Source of the DNA: Prevotella sp. UBA4376 | GTDB taxonomy: Bacteria; Bacteroidota; Bacteroidia; Bacteroidales; Bacteroidaceae | NCBI GenBank assembly: GCA_002391185.1 | Contig: DGRY01000039.1 | Span: forward strand, 270 to 5,968 | Reading direction: 5' to 3' | Length of the DNA stretch: 5,699 nucleotides | Shown: positions 4,952 through 5,699 of the stretch, piece after piece | Layout of the letters: each line of letters begins with the position of its first letter | How positions within the stretch are numbered: the stretch's first letter is position 1 | Position numbers and translations under genes: made by a program | Notes under the pieces: generated by a model | Databases searched by the model: none | Told to the model about the DNA's origin: nothing | The model's input: only the letters and a program-made list of their open reading frames with translations

Positions 4952-5699
4952 ATGGTTAAAATCACATTTCCAGACGGTTCTGTTCGTGAATATGAACAGG
5001 GCGTAACTGGCTTTCAAATCGCCGAGAGTATTTCACCGGCTCTCGCTCGCAACGTTGTATCTTGCGGTGTTAATGGTGAAACAGTAGAACTGAATCGTCC
5101 TATCAATGAGGACTCTACCATTGCTCTATATAAGTTTGAAGACGAGCAGGGTAAGCACACTTTCTGGCACACTTCAGCGCATTTGTTGGCTGAGGCTTTA
5201 AAGGAACTTTATCCTGGTATCCAGTTCGGATTCGGTCCTGCTATCGAGAATGGATTCTTCTATGACGTGATGCCTGCTGAAGGTCAGGTAATCTCAGAGA
5301 ATGATTTCCCTAAGATTGAAGCAAAGATGATGGAACTCGCCAAGAAGGATGAGGCTGTTGTTCGCCGTGAGGTTGCTAAGGCTGATGCTATCAAGGAATT
5401 TGAGGCTGATGGTCAGCAGTATAAGGTGGAACACATCTCTCAAGATCTTGAGGATGGTACCATCACAACATATACACAGGGCAATTTTACCGACCTCTGT
5501 GCTGGTCCTCACCTCACATCAACAGGCTGCATTAAGGCAGTTAAGATCACAAGTGTTGCTGGTGCTTTCTGGCGTGGTGATGCTAAGCGTGAACAGATGA
5601 CTCGTATCTACGGTATCAGTTTTCCAAAGAAGAAGATGCTTGATGAGTATCTCGTGATGCTTGAAGAGGCAAAGAAGCGCGACCATCGTAAGATTGGTA
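4952..5699 (+). CDS. thrS: Threonine--tRNA ligase, N-terminal part, cut by window edge
   Basis: The first 249 codons of threonyl-tRNA synthetase, which joins threonine to tRNA-Thr, are present; the gene runs off the right edge. The family is usually about 640 aa, so the catalytic and anticodon-binding domains lie outside the window. A TGS domain (about 1-62, starting VKITFPDGS) is followed by the editing domain that hydrolyses mischarged Ser-tRNA-Thr. Its HxxxH motif is HTSAH (His73, His77) and its second motif is DLCAGPHL (Cys183, His187), all four active-site residues known from E. coli. AGAFWRGD (203-210) is the conserved linker motif, normally SGAYWRGD. ATG at 4952 fits the family N-terminus. 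Lysine is coded by AAG in 19 of 20 cases, consistent with high expression. In related genomes infC-rpmI-rplT often follow. Confidence 0.97.
   Translation, partial: MVKITFPDGSVREYEQGVTGFQIAESISPALARNVVSCGVNGETVELNRPINEDSTIALYKFEDEQGKHTFWHTSAHLLAEALKELYPGIQFGFGPAIENGFFYDVMPAEGQVISENDFPKIEAKMMELAKKDEAVVRREVAKADAIKEFEADGQQYKVEHISQDLEDGTITTYTQGNFTDLCAGPHLTSTGCIKAVKITSVAGAFWRGDAKREQMTRIYGISFPKKKMLDEYLVMLEEAKKRDHRKIG

Overview
The window looks like a chromosomal segment of a Bacteroidota bacterium, most likely order Bacteroidales and near Prevotella/Prevotellaceae. Evidence: AT-rich intergenic DNA, very weak Shine-Dalgarno sequences, several matches to the Bacteroidetes -7 promoter box TAnnTTTG, Bacteroidetes-style signal sequences, and the gene order SPOR lipoprotein - ruvX - def - TPR protein - thrS. 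The placement is inferred from these traits, as no database search was possible. I see no mobile element, CRISPR array, rRNA or tRNA.

Left part (1-1157). A perfect-stem intrinsic terminator at the left edge closes a plus-strand gene lying outside the window. An AT-rich gene-free stretch follows, holding a 4 x 11-bp tandem repeat, and then an intrinsic terminator for the minus strand. Reading leftward from about 1157 are three small genes: a YtxH-like glycine-zipper membrane protein, a two-helix 'phage holin family' (YqjE/PF07332-type) membrane protein, and an 81-aa basic protein of unknown function. The last two are joined by a TAATG stop/start overlap. The trio resembles the enterobacterial yqjD-yqjE-yqjK cell-envelope operon, although only the middle member looks like a true family match.

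Middle (1158-1398). A 241-bp divergent intergenic region carries candidate -7 boxes in both directions and a set of overlapping perfect inverted repeats (1270-1308).

Right part (1399-5699). A plus-strand cluster starts with a SPOR-domain lipoprotein, probably peptidoglycan-binding, overlapping ruvX by TAATG. Next come peptide deformylase (def) after 20 nt, a 658-aa exported TPR protein after 15 nt, and then threonyl-tRNA synthetase (thrS) after 75 nt. thrS is cut by the window edge after 249 codons and may have its own promoter. Except for the SPOR and TPR proteins, this is informational housekeeping: 16S rRNA processing/nuclease (RuvX/YqgF), N-terminal deformylation, and tRNA charging.

Most of the window is ordinary core genome. 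I do not see convincing evidence for an undescribed system. The points most worth a second look are the small envelope-protein operon, the overlapping inverted repeats before the SPOR gene, the 11-bp tandem repeat, and the uncharacterised central region of the TPR protein.
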